Assembly: GCA_029259775.1 (NCBI GenBank)
Contig: JAJDEN010000014.1
Location: 1 to 35,612 of the forward strand
Length of the DNA: 35,612 bases
Source of the DNA: Planctomycetota bacterium
GTDB taxonomy: Bacteria; Planctomycetota; PLA2; JAEUHO01
Direction of reading: 5' to 3'
A program made the position numbers and the translations under genes. Of this stretch, positions 8,008-16,503 are shown one piece after another (within the stretch, counting starts at the first letter, position 1; the number at the start of each line of letters is the position of its first letter). A model generated the notes under the pieces. The model saw only the letters and a program-made list of their open reading frames with translations. It searched no databases and was not told where the DNA came from.

Positions 8008-9510
8008 TCAGTCGTTGATCGTGATCGTGTGGGTGGTCTGCGCGCCGGCCACCGCAAGGCCGATGCCGCCGCCCGTGCCCTCTTCGTTGCCGAGGGTCAA
8101 CTCGAGGTCTTGGGATCCCTCGGGGCTGCCGTCAGCAACGGCTACGAACTGCAAAGCGAAGGTCGTGGTGCCGGCCGGGATCGTGACGAAGAATTCCGAG
8201 CTGCCGCCCTGGCCCGGCGCCTGCGGGAAGTCGTAGTCGTTTGTCGGGAAATCCCGGCGACCGGAGTTGCGCGCCGAGCCGCCGCTGATGTGGATCTGCA
8301 GGAAGATGGGATGCGTCTGGGCCTCGCTGACCGTGATGTCGATGGTCTGGACGGCGACCCCTTCGGAGAAGGTCGAGGTTGCCGAAGCAAACGAGACGGT
8401 GGCCGACATGTCGGGGGCGACGATGTCGAACGGGTTGCTGACGGCGACTTCGCCACCGGTCGCCGTGGCGCTCAGCGTGTAGCCGCCCGCGACGCAGTCG
8501 AGCATGACGCCGGGGAAGGTCGCCACGCCGTTCGCGTTCGTGACGGCGGTGAGGGTGCCGCGCAACTGCGCCGGCTGCGATGTGAGGCTCTCGCCGTCGT
8601 CGTCGAAGCCCAGCTGGAGAATCGGCGCGACGGCGCCCGTCGCCTTGTTGACGGTGTAGAGCGTCTCATACACGTCGTTCTCGCCGGAGATCATGTACAG
8701 CTGGCCGTTCACGCCCATCGCGATGCTCGCGCAACCGTCGCCGCCCGGCGTGGCGTCCTCGGATACCGAACCGACGATCGACGACGTGAGCGCGACGGTG
8801 TTGATGCTGACGAGGTTGCGTTCGTCGTCTTCGGCGACACCGGCGTCTTCTTCGCTGTCGATGATCGCGTAGATCGTGCCGCTCACCGGGTCGGTGGCGA
8901 AGCCGTTGAAGCTGTCGATGCCGTGCGCGTAGTCCAGCTCACCGAGCGCGATGCAGGTGCCGTCGTCGGGATCGACCTGATAAATCGTCGGGTCGGCGTT
9001 CTCATCCGCCTCGCCGGTGATGTGGCGGCCGAGGCCGTCGAGCGCCAGCCCTTTCGCGTACTCGCAGGAGTTGGTGGTCACCAACGTCAACGCGCCGGTC
9101 AGGCTGTCGCCGCTGTAGAGGTTGTCGCTCGTGTCCTGCACGAAGATCACGTTGCGGGCCGGGTCGTAGTGGAGGCCGGAGATCTCGCCCGTGTTGCTGA
9201 AGGCGCCCGGGAGCGGATCCAGGATGCTCGGCAAGTTCGGGTCGACGCGCTCGACGTACTGGCGGCTGCCATGGACGAGGAGCATGCCCGGGTTGTTCGC
9301 CAGCGCGAGCGTGATCGTCTCGCCGGCGATCGTCGATCCGCCCCGACGCAGCGTGACTTCGATGCCGATCGGATCGAAGGATCCGGTGGACGCAATCTTG
9401 GCGAAGACCAGCCCGTTCCCAGGCTTGACACCCCCGACGCCGCACGCTCCCAGGGGCAAAGCCAACAGGGCCAGCAGCGCGCAGGCATAGATGGTTCTCG
9501 ACGTCGACAT
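8008..9510 (-). CDS. Lipoprotein with beta-propeller-like repeats and C-terminal Calx-beta-like domain
   Basis: 500 residues from the ATG at 9510, which has the ribosome site GAGGGAGAT about 5 bases upstream. The signal peptide ends in a lipobox (LPLGAC, C23). Residues about 30-60 resemble a bacterial Ig-like segment (IEVTLRRGGSTIAGETITLAL). Residues about 85-330 have repeated blade-like units about events, dates and values (ISGLHYDPARNVIFVQDT, SFNGFATDPVSGTIYAIIDS, CASIAMGVNGQLYMISGE), suggesting a propeller. The C-terminal ~110 residues (ATVSFASATSTFSEG to DLELTLGNEEGTG) look like a Calx-beta domain, normally calcium-binding and found in adhesive surface proteins. The product is probably surface-exposed; its ligand is unknown. 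It is first gene of a two-gene operon and diverges from the 581-residue protein gene. Confidence 0.83.
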   Translation of the reverse strand: MSTSRTIYACALLALLALPLGACGVGGVKPGNGLVFAKIASTGSFDPIGIEVTLRRGGSTIAGETITLALANNPGMLLVHGSRQYVERVDPNLPSILDPLPGAFSNTGEISGLHYDPARNVIFVQDTSDNLYSGDSLTGALTLVTTNSCEYAKGLALDGLGRHITGEADENADPTIYQVDPDDGTCIALGELDYAHGIDSFNGFATDPVSGTIYAIIDSEEDAGVAEDDERNLVSINTVALTSSIVGSVSEDATPGGDGCASIAMGVNGQLYMISGENDVYETLYTVNKATGAVAPILQLGFDDDGESLTSQPAQLRGTLTAVTNANGVATFPGVMLDCVAGGYTLSATATGGEVAVSNPFDIVAPDMSATVSFASATSTFSEGVAVQTIDITVSEAQTHPIFLQIHISGGSARNSGRRDFPTNDYDFPQAPGQGGSSEFFVTIPAGTTTFALQFVAVADGSPEGSQDLELTLGNEEGTGGGIGLAVAGAQTTHTITIND

Positions 9511-9574
9511 GGCGATCTCCCTCGCGTGATTCCTCCAATATACGTGCTTGGCCGTCCGCAGGCGAGCCCTGGGG

Positions 9575-9580
9575 TAGCAT
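9575..9580 (+). promoter_or_regulatory. Candidate -10 box (TAGCAT) 6 bp before a GTG start
   Basis: GGGGTAGCAT is followed by 6 bases (GCCGCC) and the GTG at 9587; no ribosome site is present. The 76-bp intergenic region is shared with the divergent lipoprotein operon, whose strand shows TATATT near 9538-9543. Confidence 0.4.
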
Positions 9581-9586
9581 GCCGCC

Positions 9587-11332
9587 GTGCGCCCTTCTTC
9601 AGCCCCCTGGATCCTGCTCGGGCTCGGCTTGTTGCTGGTGATTGGGCTCACTCTGACAAGCGGGGACCCTGTTCCGGACCCTGCCGAGGACAGCCCGCGC
9701 CGGCCGGGAGCCCCGCCTCCGCGCGAGGATGCGCCGGCGTCCGCCGACGGATCCATCCCGTCTGTGCAAGGGGGCCGCGGGCTGCGCGAGACAGGCCTCC
9801 GCGGCCGGGTGGTGAACTCCGCCGGACGGCCTGTGGTCGGTGCGACCGTACACATCCGGACCTTCGCCGTGCCGCCGCTCGAGACCAGCGTGCGGACGAA
9901 TGCCGGCGGCGTCTATGCATTCGCGGGGGACGCGCGGGCCCACGCGGTCTTTGCCGAGGCCCGGGGCCATGCCTCGAGCCTGCCCGAGACGGTGCAGCTC
10001 ACGCTCGGCAAGGTCACCGAGGTCCCGCCGCTCGTGCTGCCCCGGGGCGTGCCGCTGCGCGGGCGCGTGGTCGATGCCACCGGGGCCGGTGTGGGCGGCG
10101 CCCTCGTGCGGGCGTTTCACCGCCGCATGAAGATCCGTCGCGCCACGACAAGTGCCGACGGCAGGTTCGAGATCGCCGACCTCATGCCTGAGACCTACCC
10201 CGTCGTCGTGACGGCGAAGGGCTTCCTGAAGCGCGAGGTGCGGATCGTCCTCGCTGACGGGGGCCGTCCGGCCGAGATCCTGATCGAGCGCGGAGGCAGT
10301 CTGACCGGAACCGTGCGGCTCGAGAGCGGCGAGGTGCCCCTGGCTGCCGAGGTCGTCGCGCGGCGCGCCGGCGCCACCCTGGGGCGTGCGCGTGCGGACG
10401 AACGCGGCGCGTGGCGTCTCGATGGCCTACCGAGCGGTTCGCTGGATGTGATCGGCCGCGCCGAGGGCTACTCGGTCCTTCGGCGGGCCGAGGTCGAGGC
10501 AGACGGTGTGCGCAGCATCGATCTCGTGCTCGGCGAAGGCGCCGACCTGGGCGGCGTCGTTCGCGATGCCGACGGCGCCGCGCTCGCGCAGCACCGCCTG
10601 CATCTGCGTGCGTTCGAGAAGGACTTCGATCGCTTCGTGACCACGGACGCAGCCGGCGCTTTCCTGCTTCGCTTCGTTGTGCCTGGTAGCTACAAGGTGC
10701 GCGTCCGAGGCGCCGGCAACGGCAAGCGCGGGCGTGTCCTGCACGAGCAGCAGGTCGTCATGACGGACGCCGATCAGGTCGTCGATCTCGTCGTGCCCGG
10801 CGCCTCGCTGCGCGGCCGGGTCGAGCGCGCCGGCGCGAAGCCCGTAGCGGGCGCCGCCCTGAAGCTGGTCGTCGGCGGCCGCGTCCTGGCCCAGACGACC
10901 TCGGCTGCGGACGGCGCATTCCACTTCGCGCATGTGCCTGCCGGCCCCGCGTCCGTCGTGGTCTCGGCCGCGACGGGGTTGGACGCTGGACAGCGACGCG
11001 TGCGGGTGGGGGCGACATCGCTCGATCTCGGCGTCGTGGCACTGGCGCCGGGCGGCCGCGTACGCGGAACCTTGCGCGTCGCGGGCAAGGCGCTCGCGGG
11101 CGTCGTGCTGCGGCTGGCGCTCGCGCGGGGTGCCGTGCTACGCGAGGTCCGCACCGATGAGCAGGGCAGGTACGACGCCGGCGTCCTGCCCGCGGCCGAC
11201 TACATCGTCACGCTGCCTCCCGAAACGTTCACGCGGCTGCGGCGTGCGATGAAGCTTGTGGACGACGCCCCGCGTTGGTCGATCACCGCGCCGGCGGGCG
11301 AGACCTCGACCCAGGACCTCGAGCTGCGCTGA
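9587..11332 (+). CDS. Membrane-anchored protein with tandem carboxypeptidase-regulatory-like (beta-sandwich) domains
   Basis: 581 residues starting at GTG. A single hydrophobic segment at residues 8-26 (WILLGLGLLLVIGLTLTSG) is a signal anchor, followed by a Pro/Asp-rich linker. From residue ~68 onward there are about six or seven repeats of the CarboxypepD_reg/CnaB-like type. Each begins like LRGRVVNSAGRPVVGATV, LRGRVVDATGAGVGGALV, LTGTVRLESGEVPLAAEVV, LGGVVRDADGAALAQ or LRGRVERAGAKPVAGAAL, and each continues with T.ADG.F.f..lp.G.y.v. These seven-stranded sandwiches serve as spacers or ligand-binding modules in surface proteins; there is no catalytic domain. No in-frame ATG precedes the GTG, and the upstream TAGCAT box at 6 bp supports it. 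It converges with the propeller lipoprotein gene. Confidence 0.85.
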   Translation: MRPSSAPWILLGLGLLLVIGLTLTSGDPVPDPAEDSPRRPGAPPPREDAPASADGSIPSVQGGRGLRETGLRGRVVNSAGRPVVGATVHIRTFAVPPLETSVRTNAGGVYAFAGDARAHAVFAEARGHASSLPETVQLTLGKVTEVPPLVLPRGVPLRGRVVDATGAGVGGALVRAFHRRMKIRRATTSADGRFEIADLMPETYPVVVTAKGFLKREVRIVLADGGRPAEILIERGGSLTGTVRLESGEVPLAAEVVARRAGATLGRARADERGAWRLDGLPSGSLDVIGRAEGYSVLRRAEVEADGVRSIDLVLGEGADLGGVVRDADGAALAQHRLHLRAFEKDFDRFVTTDAAGAFLLRFVVPGSYKVRVRGAGNGKRGRVLHEQQVVMTDADQVVDLVVPGASLRGRVERAGAKPVAGAALKLVVGGRVLAQTTSAADGAFHFAHVPAGPASVVVSAATGLDAGQRRVRVGATSLDLGVVALAPGGRVRGTLRVAGKALAGVVLRLALARGAVLREVRTDEQGRYDAGVLPAADYIVTLPPETFTRLRRAMKLVDDAPRWSITAPAGETSTQDLELR

Positions 11333-11346
11333 GCCTCCCGTCGCAC

Positions 11347-12885
11347 CTACCAGTCGAGGTAGAAGGCGTAGCCCGTGTCGTCGTAGATCGTCAGGACGTC
11401 GCCCGCGGGATCGTAGATCGCGATGGAGCCTGGGAAGGGAGCGTCGGCGTTGTAGCCCATGGCGATGCGTGATCCGTCCGGCGACCAGCGCGGCAGGGTG
11501 ATGCCGTCATAGCCCGTCAGCACTTGCGTTACCCCGGTGCCGTCGGCGTTGATCGTCCAGAGAGCGTTGTCGCGTGTGTAGGCGATCCGTTCGTCCGTCG
11601 GGTGCCAGTCCACCTCGAATGCGGCCGCCCCGAAGATGTCGATCGCGGTACCCGTCGCGAGATCCAAGACATACAGGCCGCTCTCGATGGAGTAGGCGAT
11701 TCGGCCGCCCGTCGGAGACCACGTCATGCCGGACACGGGACCAAGCGCGGTGGTGTAGGGCCCGGCGACCTTGCTCGCCGTTCCCGTGGTCGCGTCCACG
11801 ACGTAGATGTCGACGATGCCCAGTGCGGTGTGCACCGTGCACGCGATCCGGGTACCGTCCGGCGACCAGGCGAACCAGCCCACGCCGAGGCCGCTGTCGC
11901 GGAAGGTGGTGAGCCGCCGCGCCTCTCCCGTCGCCGAGACGCCGACGAACAGATCGGGGTTGGCGTCCGTGATCGGCCCGCCCACGAAGCGCGTGTCACG
12001 CGAGGTGAAGGCGAAGTGGGATCTGCTGCGGGTACGTTCGACGGCGACCGCTTCGATGACGGTGTTGGACCAGAGCAGGTCGACCGAACCGCCGACGTTG
12101 ATCTCGGCGGAGGTCGGAGCGCCGGGCTTGCTGTCCTCCAGCGTGAACGGCGCCAAGACGCCGCCGGCGTTGCCGGTGCCGCCTGGCACCGCATTGGTGA
12201 TCAGGGCCGCAATGTCCAGGAACGAAGGCGGCAGCGCGACGGTGACGTCGGCCTCGGGCGCAGGCGGCGGAGGGGGAGGCGGCGGATCGCCGCCGTCAGC
12301 GCAACGGAAGTCATCGACGACGACGTAGTGCTGACTCGCGGCGAGCTCATCGTCGAGGCCGTCGTTTCCTTCGCCGTAGGCGACGATCCGGAAGCGCGTG
12401 GCCACGAAGCTGGCGTCGCGCGCCCAGACCAGGATCCGGTAGTAGCGGGTGTGTGGCGGCGACGCGCTCATGATGTCATCGCCGAGCCTGACCGCCGTGC
12501 CCGTGCCCGGATCGTCCCAGCGGCTCGAATCGTCGAACAGAACCGGGTCCTTCGGCAGTGTGATCCGCCGGTAGGTCAGCCGGATGTGCTGCTCCATGTT
12601 CGGGTCGGCCGTGAGAACCCGGATGTAGGAAGCCCAGTACACGTCCACGTTGATCACGGTCAGTAGCCGCCCACCCTGCCAGCAGGCACCGTGACGCCAC
12701 CGCTGCCCAGCCTGGGAATCACGGGGCACCCCGGCGACCTCTTCACTCGCGTCCACGTCGGTGTCGAGGTCGAGAGACTCTGAGCGGAACTCGGACGGGA
12801 CCGTCGTTCGAAAGGGCGCGCCTGTGTTGCCGCACCCCGCAACGAACGCGGCGGCGAGCGTGACGACCAGGATTCGACTGCGCAT
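11347..12885 (-). CDS. TolB-like (PD40) beta-propeller lipoprotein
   Basis: 512 residues from the ATG at 12885; a GGAG lies about 7 bases upstream. The signal peptide ends AAAFVAGCGN with lipidated C18. Residues about 45-185 form an N-terminal domain without a recognised family. A polyproline run (eight Pro after GGD) near residue 190 acts as a linker. The second half contains PD40/WD40-like TolB repeats: WFAWSPDGTRIACTV, GMTWSPTGGRIAYSI, EVDWHPTDERIAYTR and LPRWSPDGSRIAMGY. Such propellers usually bind proteins in the periplasm. This one is not the true TolB of a Tol-Pal system, since no tol or pal genes are nearby. The long open frame upstream of 12885 runs antisense to the sigma factor and kinase genes and is not coding. 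Confidence 0.87.
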   Translation of the reverse strand: MRSRILVVTLAAAFVAGCGNTGAPFRTTVPSEFRSESLDLDTDVDASEEVAGVPRDSQAGQRWRHGACWQGGRLLTVINVDVYWASYIRVLTADPNMEQHIRLTYRRITLPKDPVLFDDSSRWDDPGTGTAVRLGDDIMSASPPHTRYYRILVWARDASFVATRFRIVAYGEGNDGLDDELAASQHYVVVDDFRCADGGDPPPPPPPPAPEADVTVALPPSFLDIAALITNAVPGGTGNAGGVLAPFTLEDSKPGAPTSAEINVGGSVDLLWSNTVIEAVAVERTRSRSHFAFTSRDTRFVGGPITDANPDLFVGVSATGEARRLTTFRDSGLGVGWFAWSPDGTRIACTVHTALGIVDIYVVDATTGTASKVAGPYTTALGPVSGMTWSPTGGRIAYSIESGLYVLDLATGTAIDIFGAAAFEVDWHPTDERIAYTRDNALWTINADGTGVTQVLTGYDGITLPRWSPDGSRIAMGYNADAPFPGSIAIYDPAGDVLTIYDDTGYAFYLDW

Positions 12886-12963
12886 GGTGGGGCTCCGGAG
12901 GGGTCCACCTCTCCATGCGCGAAGCGATCGCTCCACCTGACAGCAATTTTCGTTTTCCGTGGC

Positions 12964-12969
12964 TAGACT
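12964..12969 (+). promoter_or_regulatory. Candidate -10 box (TAGACT) upstream of the sigma factor gene
   Basis: GCTAGACTCC lies 9 bp before the ATG at 12979, in a locally AT-rich patch (CAGCAATTTTCGTTTTCC). A CTGACA at 12937-12942 is 21 bp upstream, longer than a normal spacer. The same GCTAGACTCC string precedes the HEAT-VWA gene on the other strand. Confidence 0.35.
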
Positions 12970-12978
12970 CCTCCGCCG

Positions 12979-13554
12979 ATGACACCGGACCCGAACCCGC
13001 CCCCCGCCGGCCACGTCACCCAGTTGCTCCAGGGCGTGCAGCAGGAGGAGGACGGTGCGCGCGACGCCCTGTTCGAGGCCGTCTACGCCGAACTGCGCGC
13101 CATGGCCGGTGCCCGCATGCGCGGGGAGCGCCCGAGCCACACGCTGCAGCCCACGGCGCTCGTGCACGAGGCCTTCGTCAAGCTCGTGGGGCGCGACCCC
13201 GCCGGCTTCGACGGCCGCCGCCACTTCCTGCATGCCGCGGCGCGGGCCATGCGGCAGATCCTGGTCGATCACGCGCGCGCCCGTGCTGCGCAGAAGCGCG
13301 GGGGCGGAGCGCAGCGCGTGACGCTCGAGGAGACGAGCCACGGGACCATCGATCCCGGTGAAGAGGTCCTGCAGGTCCACGAGGCGATCGCCAAGCTGGA
13401 GTCGATCGACGTGCAGCTCGCGCGCGTGGTGGAGCTGCGGTACTTCGCGGGCCTGAAGGTGGAGGAGACCGCAAGCTTGATGGATGTCACCGAGCGCACG
13501 GTGTATCGCCTGTGGGAGCGCGCGCGCATCTGGCTGTTGCGTGAGATGACATGA
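12979..13554 (+). CDS. ECF-like RNA polymerase sigma factor (TIGR02999-type)
   Basis: 191 residues. The N-terminal half has the region-2 helices characteristic of the planctomycete-expanded ECF-like group: ELRAMAGARMRGERPSHTLQ, PTALVHEAFVKLVG and HFLHAAARAMRQILVDHAR. The C-terminal region 4 helix-turn-helix is VVELRYFAGLKVEETASLMD followed by VTERTVYRLWERARIWL, which recognises the -35 element. No anti-sigma factor gene is adjacent; instead the stop overlaps the start of a Ser/Thr kinase gene (ATGA). That arrangement is common for this sigma group and suggests control by phosphorylation or by the kinase scaffold (inference). It diverges from the propeller lipoprotein gene. Confidence 0.93.
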   Translation: MTPDPNPPPAGHVTQLLQGVQQEEDGARDALFEAVYAELRAMAGARMRGERPSHTLQPTALVHEAFVKLVGRDPAGFDGRRHFLHAAARAMRQILVDHARARAAQKRGGGAQRVTLEETSHGTIDPGEEVLQVHEAIAKLESIDVQLARVVELRYFAGLKVEETASLMDVTERTVYRLWERARIWLLREMT

Positions 13555-16496
13555 GCGAGCGCGATCGCCGTCTCGATGCGCTGCTCGCGCGCGCGCTCGA
13601 CGCGACGTCGGAGGAGCGTGCCGTGATCCTCGCCGAGGCGGGAGCGCTACGCGGTGAGCTGGAGGAGATGCTCGGGCTGCACGCCGGCGCGCCGCGCGAC
13701 TTCCTGGAGACGCCCGCACGCGAACGCCTGCGCCGCACGACCCGGGACGTGGGGGAGCGCGTCGGCCGCTTCACGATTCGTGGCGCCTTGGCCGCCGGGG
13801 GATCGGGCACGGTCTACGAGGCGGAGCAGGACCTGCCGCGGCGCGTCGTGGCGCTGAAGCTGATGCGCGCCGGGGTGCTCTCCGATCGCGCCCAGGCACG
13901 CTTTCTCGGCGAGGCGGAGACGCTGGCACGGCTGGAGCACCCCGGCATCGCGCATGTCTACGAGGCCGGCCTGCACGAGGGCCAGCCCTACATCGCCATG
14001 GAGCTCGTTCCGGACGCCGCCACGCTGACCGAGCACGCGACAGGGCTCGACCTCCCCGCGCGCCTGACGCTGCTGGCCGAGGCGTGCGATGCCGTGCACT
14101 TCGGCCACGTACGCGGTGTCGTGCACGGCGACGTGAAGCCGGCGAACCTGCTTGTTCGCGACGGTCACGTGAAGGTCGTGGACTACGGGATCGCGGAAGC
14201 CGAAGGCGCGGCCCGCGACATCGTCGCGGGCACCCCCGCCTACATGAGCCCCGAGCAGCGGGACGCCACGCAGCCCCTCGACGCCCGCAGCGACGTCTAC
14301 GCCCTGGGGGTCGTCCTCGGCGAGCTGCTCGGCCCCGCCGCCCCTTCGGACGTGCGCGCCGTCGTCGCGCGTGCGACGGCGCCCCGCCAGCGCGATCGGT
14401 ACGCGTCGGCTGCCGCGCTCGCGGACGACCTGCGGCGTTTCATGGCGCACGAGCCGGTGACCGCGCGCCGCGCCGGCTGGTGGCACCACGTGGCTCTGTT
14501 CGCCCGGCGTCGTACGGCCGTGGCCGTGCTGCTCGCCAGTTTGGGGCTCGCGCTGATCGCCGGCATCACCGTGAGCACAGGGCTCGCGGTGGATGCGGAA
14601 CGCGCACGCGCCGATGCCGAGCGGCAGGCCTACCTCGGTACGATCTCCGCCGCGGCGGGCGCCCTGCGCCTGCATGACGTGCGCGAGGCCCGCACGCAGC
14701 TCGCGCGTGCGCCCAAGAGTCTTCGAGGTTGGGAGTGGCGCCATCTCGTGGCGCAGGTGCGTGATCCGAGCGCCGTCTTGGAGGGCTCGGGCACGGCCCT
14801 GCACGGCGCCGCTGTCGCGGGATCCGCGCCTGTGACGGCGGACACCTCCAGCTCGAAGCGCAACGTGCGGGTGCGGGACATCGACAGCGGCCGCGTCCTC
14901 CTGGACGTGCCGCGCAAGGGCCTCCTGCGCTACTGCTGCGCGCTCGCGCCGGATGGCGACGTCCTCTACACCGGGCGGGACGACGGTGCGGTGGACGCCC
15001 GCCGCGTGCCTTCCGGCGAGCTTCTTTGGGAGGCCCGTCGCGCGACCGCGCGTGTGTGGCGCCTCGCCGTTTCGCGCGACGGCGCGCGGATCTGCGCGAC
15101 ATGTGTCGACGGAACGGTGTTCGTCTACGACGCGGACGGCTTCATCCAGAGGCAGCTGCGGCACGACGGTGGTGCGTACGGTCTTGCGTTCTCCTCTGAT
15201 GGCAAGCGGCTGTTCACGGGCGGGAGCACGGAGCGCGACGTCCGCGCCTGGGATCTCGCCACAGGAGCGCAGCTCTGGCGTGCGACCGGGCACGATGACA
15301 ACGTCGAGGCGTTGAGTGTCTCGTCGGACGATGCCCTCGTCGCCTCCGGCAGCATGGACGGGACGATCCGGGTGTGGGGCGCGAACGACGGTGCGCGCCA
15401 GCTCGTCCTGCGCGGGCATGCGCGCGGTGTGAAGGACGTGGCCTTCCACCCGACCAAGCCGTGGCTGGCCTCCGGTTCGGTGGATACGACCGTCCGCGTC
15501 TGGGATGCGCATGGCGGCAGTCTCGTGCTGCGCTTGCTCGGCCACGAGTGGCAGGTCCGTAGCGTGGGCTGGCTGGCCGACGGACGCCGCCTCGTGTCGC
15601 ACGGGCGCGAGGGACGGATCCACGTGTGGGACGTCGAACGACGCGCGGTGACGCCGGAGCTGCCGGGCCTCGAGCCGCAAGTCGCGCACCTCCGGTTCCG
15701 GACGAACCACGACCTGGCGCTCGCCTCGCACGGGGGGCGTGTCGCGCATGCCGACGTGACGTCGCTCCGCGTCATCGCCGGTCCGGACACCGGCGCCGAG
15801 ATCGGTTGCCTCGCAGAGCGGGGGCATCTACGGGTCGCGCGGTCCGGCGCTGTCGAGCACGTCTCCGAGGACGGCACGGTCCGTGTGCTGGGTACGGTGG
15901 ACGCCGCCCGCGTTCGTGCGATCGCGCCCCTCGACGGGAGCGCGGTCCTCGGTGATCACGACGGGCGCGTCCGTGTCGTGGGCGCCGCCGGAGCCCTCAC
16001 GTGGCAGGCCCACGAGGAGCCCATCGTGCGCGTGGCGTCGCACGGTGGGCTCCTTGTGACGACGGCCCGCTCGGGCGCCGTGCGTATTTGGCGAGGCAAG
16101 GCGCGCGTCGCGGAGTTCCTCTCGACCCGGCGCGGGACGGCGCTGGCCTCCGACGAGGACGGCCGGCGCCTCTTCGTCGGACGCAGCGACGGTTCGATCG
16201 AGGTGCGCTCGCTCCCGGGCGGGCAGCGGCTGGCGCGCTTCACCGGCCACACCGGTCCCATCGACGGCCTGGCCCTCTCGCCCGACGGCAGCCGCCTGGC
16301 CAGCGCATCGCAGGACGGCACCGTGCGGCTCTGGCACGTGGCGTGGGGTGTCTCCCTGCTCACGCTGCAGGGGCACTCGATCTACGCCACGAGCGTGGCG
16401 TGGAGCCCCGACGGAACGCGCCTGGCTTCCGGCGGCGGCGCGGGTCTCGCCAGCGCGTGCACCGTGCGCATCTGGGAGGCGCCCGCCGCGCGCTAG
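13551..16496 (+). CDS. Transmembrane Ser/Thr protein kinase with C-terminal WD40 propeller
   Basis: 981 residues, start overlapping the sigma factor stop. Residues about 75-305 are a Hanks-type kinase: Gly-rich loop AAGGSGTVYEAE, VALKLMR with K103, catalytic loop VVHGDVKPANLL with D194 and N199, metal site VVDYGIAEAE with D211, and GTPAYMSPEQ. The usual HRD reads HGD and the usual DFG reads DYG, but all catalytic acids are kept, so I expect activity. Residues about 322-344 are a transmembrane helix (VAVLLASLGLALIAGITVST). A short helical stretch follows, then from about residue 400 at least a dozen WD40 units (for example LSPDGSRLASASQDGTVRLW), probably one or two external propellers acting as sensor or scaffold. 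It is presumably cotranscribed with the sigma factor. Confidence 0.93.
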   Translation: MSERDRRLDALLARALDATSEERAVILAEAGALRGELEEMLGLHAGAPRDFLETPARERLRRTTRDVGERVGRFTIRGALAAGGSGTVYEAEQDLPRRVVALKLMRAGVLSDRAQARFLGEAETLARLEHPGIAHVYEAGLHEGQPYIAMELVPDAATLTEHATGLDLPARLTLLAEACDAVHFGHVRGVVHGDVKPANLLVRDGHVKVVDYGIAEAEGAARDIVAGTPAYMSPEQRDATQPLDARSDVYALGVVLGELLGPAAPSDVRAVVARATAPRQRDRYASAAALADDLRRFMAHEPVTARRAGWWHHVALFARRRTAVAVLLASLGLALIAGITVSTGLAVDAERARADAERQAYLGTISAAAGALRLHDVREARTQLARAPKSLRGWEWRHLVAQVRDPSAVLEGSGTALHGAAVAGSAPVTADTSSSKRNVRVRDIDSGRVLLDVPRKGLLRYCCALAPDGDVLYTGRDDGAVDARRVPSGELLWEARRATARVWRLAVSRDGARICATCVDGTVFVYDADGFIQRQLRHDGGAYGLAFSSDGKRLFTGGSTERDVRAWDLATGAQLWRATGHDDNVEALSVSSDDALVASGSMDGTIRVWGANDGARQLVLRGHARGVKDVAFHPTKPWLASGSVDTTVRVWDAHGGSLVLRLLGHEWQVRSVGWLADGRRLVSHGREGRIHVWDVERRAVTPELPGLEPQVAHLRFRTNHDLALASHGGRVAHADVTSLRVIAGPDTGAEIGCLAERGHLRVARSGAVEHVSEDGTVRVLGTVDAARVRAIAPLDGSAVLGDHDGRVRVVGAAGALTWQAHEEPIVRVASHGGLLVTTARSGAVRIWRGKARVAEFLSTRRGTALASDEDGRRLFVGRSDGSIEVRSLPGGQRLARFTGHTGPIDGLALSPDGSRLASASQDGTVRLWHVAWGVSLLTLQGHSIYATSVAWSPDGTRLASGGGAGLASACTVRIWEAPAAR

Positions 16497-16503
16497 CGAA
16501 GCG

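Noticed and set aside
7837..10191. 784-residue plus-strand ORF across the lipoprotein operon
   Set aside because: It is antisense to two lipoproteins with clear lipoboxes and ribosome sites, crosses a divergent intergenic region, and has no recognisable domain.
11347..12885. TolB of a Tol-Pal system
   Set aside because: The propeller repeats are TolB-like, but the protein is a lipoprotein with an unrelated N-terminal domain and no tolQRA or pal gene is adjacent.
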